Positions 58,719-64,000 of a DNA stretch of 64,000 nt are shown here, piece by piece. Below the pieces are notes generated by a model that saw only the letters and a program-made list of their open reading frames with translations, made no database searches and was not told the origin of the DNA. A program made the translations under genes and the position numbers. Each line of letters opens with the position of its first letter. Position 1 is the first letter of the stretch. Source of the stretch: Reticulitermes lucifugus (Eukaryota; Arthropoda; Insecta; Blattodea; Rhinotermitidae); contig JAKCWW010000302.1 of assembly GCA_026260175.1 (NCBI GenBank), forward strand, positions 54,212 to 118,211, given 5' to 3'.

Positions 58719-59880
58719 CCCAGGGAACGAAGAAAGAAGGGAAACAAGAAATAAAAGTTATTTATCTCAAATATGCTTCAGAACAGTCTACAAGTCCGAA
58801 AGTACTTAGTGTTTGTAAATTCGTATGAATATATTATCTTTCAGAAAGTGGGATTAGACCTATAAATCGTATCTGATATGGACTGTGCTAATTTACATTG
58901 AATCACTGCACCATCAGCAGCACAACAGAGCGCCAGGATGACATCAGTCATTTATTCGTTTGCCAGTTAAATGGAAACCCGAAGGAATTTCTGCTGGAAG
59001 TAATGTTTGAAAGCAAAATTCATTATAGTGCTCGTATATGAACAGAAATTATTAAAGCTGTGTCGTGTGTAAAATTGAATTTTAAATTCATATGGTTCTG
59101 GCATTTCATTAACAGGAATAATGTGCCAGTATGCCGCACTTGGCGAACTGTTATTAAGCGAGAATCATAATGAGAAAGCTGAAAACAATTACGTGATAAT
59201 TCACATAAAACGTGTAGTTTGTTTCAGGTTTAGTGTGTCCACTAGTTCTTCGCTTTTACGAATTCAGGTTAAAAGTCTGATGCTATGAAAGGCCTATGTG
59301 AAAAGCACATTTTTAATTTGCTATAAACCGTAGCAGAAAACGTGTATTAGTGTGCAGCTCACAACTGTAATTTAGAACATCTCATTGCTAAAAGGTTTAG
59401 ACCCACTCCAGATATTGATGTGTGATGTGCGAAAACTCTAAATTCACGTTTTATATTCATGTAAACCTCTTGACTTCAAGGTACAGATTTTTTTGACATA
59501 AACGAGTTAAATTAAATGCTCTTTTTCCCTGTAAACAGACAGCTAAATGGCTGGTGGAACGTTTATGTTGTAGAATGTAGTCATTTTTTGTAGCTTGTAC
59601 GACCCTTAAATTTCGTTATTTTCTATGATGGCTGTAGGTAAATTTTATGCTGTCAAAACGTGTTAGTATTCAAGTTATATTTGTAAATACTACAACTTAT
59701 CTTCCTAGTTTAAAATTTCATAATCAAGTACAGCACTTAATTCATGAGCCGGCAGTCTTTATCTGCATGTGATGGCTCTTATTATGTCATAAATCACATT
59801 TTATTCGCGTGGTACGGTTGGATATAATATTTAATAAACGATTACAATGAAGAAGTAGTCATTGAAATGTTTTCTTTATA
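58719..59880. other. No feature recognised
   Basis: AT-rich; no gene or repeat identified. Confidence 0.5.
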
Positions 59881-59884
59881 ATAT

Positions 59885-59990
59885 AGGACCATAGACTGAA
59901 GTTGCTGAAAAACAGGGCGCTAAAGGCAATATATTGGCCTAAAATAAAGGAAGAAACGAGAGAAAATCCTACTTACAAAATATTATGTAA
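59885..59990 (+). mobile_element. Possible LINE-C-like fragment
   Basis: An open stretch reads RLKLLKNRALKAIYWPKIKE then ETRENPTYKILCKLRNK. It resembles the LxxFENRVLRxIxxPK block that follows the reverse transcriptase in LINE-A and LINE-C. It is only about 100 bases long and lacks neighbours, so it stays tentative. Confidence 0.42.
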
Positions 59991-60064
59991 ATTACGAAAT
60001 AAGTAATGTGTTATTGGTGGGACATGCAGCTTACACAAGGATATAAAATATGTTTATATATATA

Positions 60065-61277
60065 CGAGGGACGTTCAATAAGTAACGTTCCGTAGGTCAT
60101 AAACATTAACTGAGAAGACATTGCAATGGTAAATGTAGTCCACATATTCCACTAAGTGTCATTGTATTGTCAACATAATTTCCGAGCACATTGATGCACT
60201 TGTATCATTTTGGCACGACTTTAAAAATTCCATCACTGTTGAAATCACGCTCTTGCATTCGTAGTTACTGACGAATAGCCATTGGCACTTCCTTATTGTT
60301 GTGGAATTTGGCTACCGCACGAGTGCTGCCTCTGCGGCCCACTCATGTGATCCGTCGCGAGGTGTGATCCTTCAGGACAACGCATCCCCACACAACTGCT
60401 CTCGGACATGAGTTGCAGTCGTTTCACTGGGCCGCTGAAAGAACACTTGGGAGGTAGCGGATCCCACACGGGTGAGGAATTGTGAATTACACGTAATGAA
60501 TCGTTGCAATGCAAAAGCCTGATTTCTACCGCGATGGGACAAATGAACTGATGTGCTCGCAGATTATCTAGAAAAATAATACTTTACAGTAACGTGTGAG
60601 CTACATTTGACGTTGTAATAATACTTTAGCGTAACATGTGAGCTACGTTTGACGTAGAGTAACGTATGAGCCACGTTTGATTTAATAATATTTTAGAGTA
60701 ACGTGTGAGCTACGTTTGACGTTGTAATAATACTTTAGTGTAACGTGTGAGCTACGGTTGACGTTGTAATAATACGTTTCGAGTAACGTGTAAGCTACGT
60801 TTGACGTAATGATACTTTAGACTAACGTTTGAGCTACTTTACACGTTGTAATAATACTTTAGTTGAACGTGTGAGCTAGTTTTGACGTTGTAATAATACT
60901 TTAATGTAACATGTGAGCTACGTTTGACGTTGTAATAATACTTTCGAGTAACGTGTGAGCTACGTTTGACGTTGTAATGATACTTTAGAGTAATGTGTGA
61001 GCTACTTTTCACGTTGTAATAATACTTTGGTGTAACGTGTGAGCTACTTTTCACGTTGTAATAATGCTTTAATATAACATGTGAGCTACGTTTGACATTG
61101 TAATAATACTTTAGAGTAACCTGTGAGCTACGGTTGACGTTGTAATAATGCTTTAGAGTAATGTGTGAGCTACGTTTTACGTAATAATACTTTAGAGTAA
61201 CATGTGAGCTACGTTTGATGTAGTGTCGTCTCAGTTACTTTATGACCTACGGAACCTTACATATTGAACATCTTTCG
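60065..61277. mobile_element. Inverted mariner composite
   Basis: The ends are inverted over about 50 bases. The left is CGAGGGACGTTCAATAAGTA then ACGTTCCGTAGGTCATAAAC; the right, in reverse, is CGAAAGATGTTCAATATGTA then AGGTTCCGTAGGTCATAAAG. TA flanks both (60063-60064, 61278-61279). The minus strand of the left part reads KFHNNKEVPMAIRQ, LRMQERDFNSDGIFKVVP and YKCINVLGNYVDN, a mariner transposase C-terminus. The plus strand of the next part reads VILQDNASPHNCSRT (with the second catalytic Asp), then MQKPDFYRDG and FLPRWDK, TDVLADYLEK in a shifted frame, again a C-terminus. So both ends are 3' ends, joined head to head near 60316. Both halves are broken. Confidence 0.82.
60573..61230. repeat. 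42-bp minisatellite, about 16 units
   Basis: Units of 42-43 bases read GTTGTAATAATACTTTAGAG then TAACGTGTGAGCTACGTTTG AC. GAGCTA-type anchors fall at about 60597, 60640, 60667, 60707, 60748, 60791, 60831, 60872, 60914, 60957, 60999, 61041, 61083, 61126, 61169 and 61207. A few units are shortened (spacing 27 and 40). The array sits between the plus-strand transposase C-terminus and the right terminal repeat of the mariner composite, where the 3' UTR should be. A 71-codon minus frame, rich in YYYNV and SSHV, is read from the repeat. Confidence 0.95.
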
Positions 61278-61379
61278 TACTTTGCGTGAGTAACTTGAAG
61301 GGATGTTGTCATTTGAAAGACACAGGCATATATAGAGGGGTAATATGAAAAATGGTGTTCAGGAAATATGACGTAGGGA

Positions 61380-61540
61380 GTGGTATGGCTTCTGCTATCT
61401 AAGCTTAGGTTCCAGTGGACAGCTCTTGTGAACACGGTGCTGGACCTTCGCGTTTCATAAAAGGGGAAAAATTCTTGACGATCTGTAGAGAGATTGTTAG
61501 CTTACCGAGAGCGATCTTGCTCCATGTACTTAAGTAGTAA
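61380..61540 (+). mobile_element. LINE-A 3' end, decayed
   Basis: CTAAGCTTAGGTTCCAGTGG and ACAGCTCTTGTGAACACGGT then GCTGGACCTTCGCGTTTCAT match the last LINE-A codons. GGGGAAAAATTCTTGACGAT, ATTGTTAGCTTACCGAGAGC and TTGCTCCATGTACTTAAG match the 3' UTR. The GTTA tail is absent or reduced to TTAAGTAG. Confidence 0.75.
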
Positions 61541-64000
61541 ACGAACAGCACACAAATGTTTGAATTACACTGAGCTGCTCAACATTTCATTTGTTTCTCT
61601 AATTATTTTGCAGTATGCTTTTGTGATCATTTAAAATATTATTCTGTCTGTCATTATCCATGTCACACAGCTAGGTACTCGTTTGATTGTTCCTTATGTG
61701 TGTCATTCAACTTCTCAACGCAGTAATTTAATTTATTTATTAGCTTTTGTTTCACTATTTGTGTCACGGAATTTAATCTTATTACAGCTATTCCATGATT
61801 GACTCTCAAATGAAGCTTTTATCTAGTTCAACTATTTGTAAGCTCTTATTCTTTACAATAACAAGGATTTAAGTCATAAATATATCATTTCCATATTAGC
61901 TTTATCGTTTGTGCTGAACACACCCTTACGTCATGTAATGCAAAGCCATATCTGTCTCTTTCTTTTAGCAGCTTTTTGTATCTGTCACACAAACTAATGC
62001 AAACTATGGATTTTTTCATTTCTCTGATTGGAGTGGTGGTGATTATCCTAGAATTGTGAATGTAGGTCATGTGATGGTATATTCGACACGATGGACGTAC
62101 GCTGGCTATAGGCGAGCAGCATTGACATTGAAGGCATTACGGAAAATTGTCCTTAATTATGGGCCAATGAAACTGAAGCGTTTAGCTAAAAAGGCCTACT
62201 CTAGAAAAGTAAAGAGCAGTATATTATGTTCGCTTTGTCGCGTTAAGTCGAATGTTGTAGCTTTTTATAGCATCTCGGAACCGATTAATCATAGAAAAAT
62301 ACATAAATGATGATATCATGTTTTCTTTTTGAGACTTTCCGTTTAATCTGCATATATTTCAACACTTTTTAATAACAGAATATGAAATTGAGATAACGTA
62401 TTCCCATACGCAAATTAGGACTTCGAATATTTCCATGTGCACAGAAATGGAAGTCTAGGATAAATGTTAGTTTTTACCGCCTGTGATCCATTTTGTAATA
62501 TACCAAGTACTGTATATTTGAATTTTAAGGTAAGTGACACGATTTTTCCATAAATAGGCGTGTTTCTTCTATTTTAACCTCTTTGCATGAAAATTACAAT
62601 ATTTCTTTCTGAAGTCAGTCAAAGTAGAGACCAAACTGAAGCCGACTCTACTTCACTACTGGCCTTTTATGTGCTGCGTAGTATGCAGAGTCCTCGGTGT
62701 TAATTTATTTCGAAGTTGGAGGGGATATAATACGTAACGGGGATGTTTTGATGGTTCGACATTGTGTAAAAGGACTTAAGGTCCGTTGCTTGGCACGTTA
62801 CCAAATAAGTGAGATAAATCAGTGATAATTTGTGTGCGGTGTCGATATTACCGTGGCCACCATTCTGCACCCACGCCCTCTGTGCGGCACGCCGAAACCA
62901 CCCCTCGTATGTCACTGGAGATGTGTAGCTGGAGACAGCCAGCGTAGATTATCACAAAGAGATGTGCATAGGCAAGTTTAGTGGCTCAACGCTGCGAAGC
63001 GACTGGTGATACATAACGCGAATATTTTGTTCCAGAGGGTTTGATCTCATCGGACTGGTGAAAGTAATGTTTATTATGCTTCGTGCCTCCATTGAGGTAT
63101 TTGTTTGTTTTTTAAAATGCAGTAAACTAGCAACATAAACAGTCTTTATTCATGGAACAGACTAACATTTTAAATCAACTTTGTGGATGTCGTATAGGCT
63201 GTAACCGTACGGACAGGGTTCGAGTTTCAGAGAACTAGGGAATGTAAATTAATTTACAGAATTCATATTTTGTTGTGTATAAGTAAGATAAACCGAAACG
63301 TATGTAATGTTTAGAGAGAAGGCAAGTGACTAGCATCCAGGACCGGACAGGGAATTGGTGGGGGAGGACTTATGGAAACTGCAAGACAGATGTAACTTGA
63401 CAACTTGACAGGTCGGGTAGCCATAACTTGTGGTGCAGGAGCATGGGGACTGCAGTCGTCGTGTTTGAAGTAGCCTATGAGGAATTCTTCAAATCATTTT
63501 AACCGATAGGAGAATTCGTGAGTTCTTCGAAATTAGGACGCGTACGGAAACCGACGGAGGCAGCAGTCGAAGAGGAAGCGAAAATTGCATCTTCTAAACA
63601 AATATTAAGTAAAATAGTCAAAAGTAGAAATTATGTTTTGAGTACCGAAACAGGACCACAGTGACGTGTAGTGTCGTCAAAATTACTTATAAGTAAATTG
63701 CCACTGTGTTTTGCAAGGTTTAATACCATCATAAGAATATTTTACGTGTGTCGCTTAGACCTAGTTATACATGGAGGCTGTTGGCCAGGTGATAAGTAGT
63801 CTCAGTGCCGCGAGACAATCAGTAAAACCATGTATAACGAAAAATAGTGTTTATTCAATTAAATATAAACTTTATCCTTTCGAATATTTATTCAACCACA
63901 AAAAAATCATAGGTCTGTGTACAGATGCCTCTGGACACACAAAACACGTAGATTCCCTCGAGTGGAGATCATGAGTCTACCGATCTAAGCTAGTACGGAA
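61541..64000. other. No feature recognised
   Basis: About 2.4 kb to the window end. An 84-codon plus frame at 62056-62310 is Lys/Arg-rich (ALRKIVLNYGPMKLKRLAKK) but matches nothing I recognise and has no clear splice context. No transposon end or array was seen. Confidence 0.45.

Noticed and set aside
60839-61054. Repetitive 71-aa minus frame with YYYNV/SSHV units
   Set aside because: It is read from the 42-bp minisatellite. The unit length is a multiple of three, so a frame stays open by chance in units without indels, and no start context or domain supports a protein.
62056-62310. 84-codon Lys/Arg-rich frame, possible small host protein
   Set aside because: No recognised domain, no second exon or splice context, and no repeat support; its length is within chance expectation.
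1-64000. CRISPR arrays, operons, phage or bacterial features
   Set aside because: The tandem arrays have no spacers, there are no dense coding runs, and all identified elements are eukaryotic transposons.

Overview
The window reads as non-coding DNA from a large, repeat-rich insect genome. I see no rRNA, no true tRNA gene, no operon-like layout and no host protein-coding exon that I can support. The longest open frames are antisense to transposons, run through assembly gaps, or come from simple repeats. Several repeat families look like those I remember from cockroach and termite genomes (Blattodea). These are tRNA-derived SINEs whose chance frames read MAQAVSRRPLTAEARVRSR, and LINE 3' ends reading like [20 protein letters not shown] and [16 protein letters not shown]. 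That assignment rests on memory and was not checked against a database.

The identifiable DNA is mostly a mosaic of old mobile elements. (1) tRNA-derived SINEs of five kinds (here A to E): A nine times, B seven times, C, D and E once each, many with clear 7-15 bp target duplications. (2) 5'-truncated LINE 3' ends. LINE-A and close relatives have GTTA-type tails and occur about nine times, the longest at 53960-55770. LINE-B occurs at 10053, 27118 and 50785. LINE-C occurs at 25320 and faintly at 59885. (3) DNA transposons: two mariner/Tc1-like DD-D transposase relics (1310-1910, 15870-16460), an unusual inverted mariner composite with an internal 42-bp minisatellite (60065-61277), a pogo-like remnant with a C-terminal zinc finger (47909-49360), three hAT-type MITEs with 8-bp target duplications (4510, 16464, 46788) and a 78-bp TA-flanked MITE (35593). 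(4) Foldback elements at 27623, 45172 and 49396, with a decayed relative near 58047. (5) Tandem repeats, chiefly a 46-bp unit x 6 at 5455 and the 42-bp unit x 16 at 60573.

The most intriguing signal is a recurring hairpin motif with constant edges, about CTGAWGAT before the stem and CGAAAC after it, around stems of different sequence that still pair. It lies inside or beside the foldback elements (45231, 45586, 49517, weakly 58083) and also stands alone (32147, 18238). It resembles a hammerhead-ribozyme core, a motif known from Penelope-like retroelements, but has one extra base after the first core block, so ribozyme activity is uncertain.

Nesting gives a relative history. A foldback sits in LINE-B (27623), a SINE-A sits in a foldback (49573), and a hAT MITE sits in a mariner-like relic (16464). 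Three runs of N (12064-12616, 27683-27732, 42267-42325) fall in repeats and probably mark places where repeats broke the assembly. About half of the window has no feature I recognise and is listed as such by interval.
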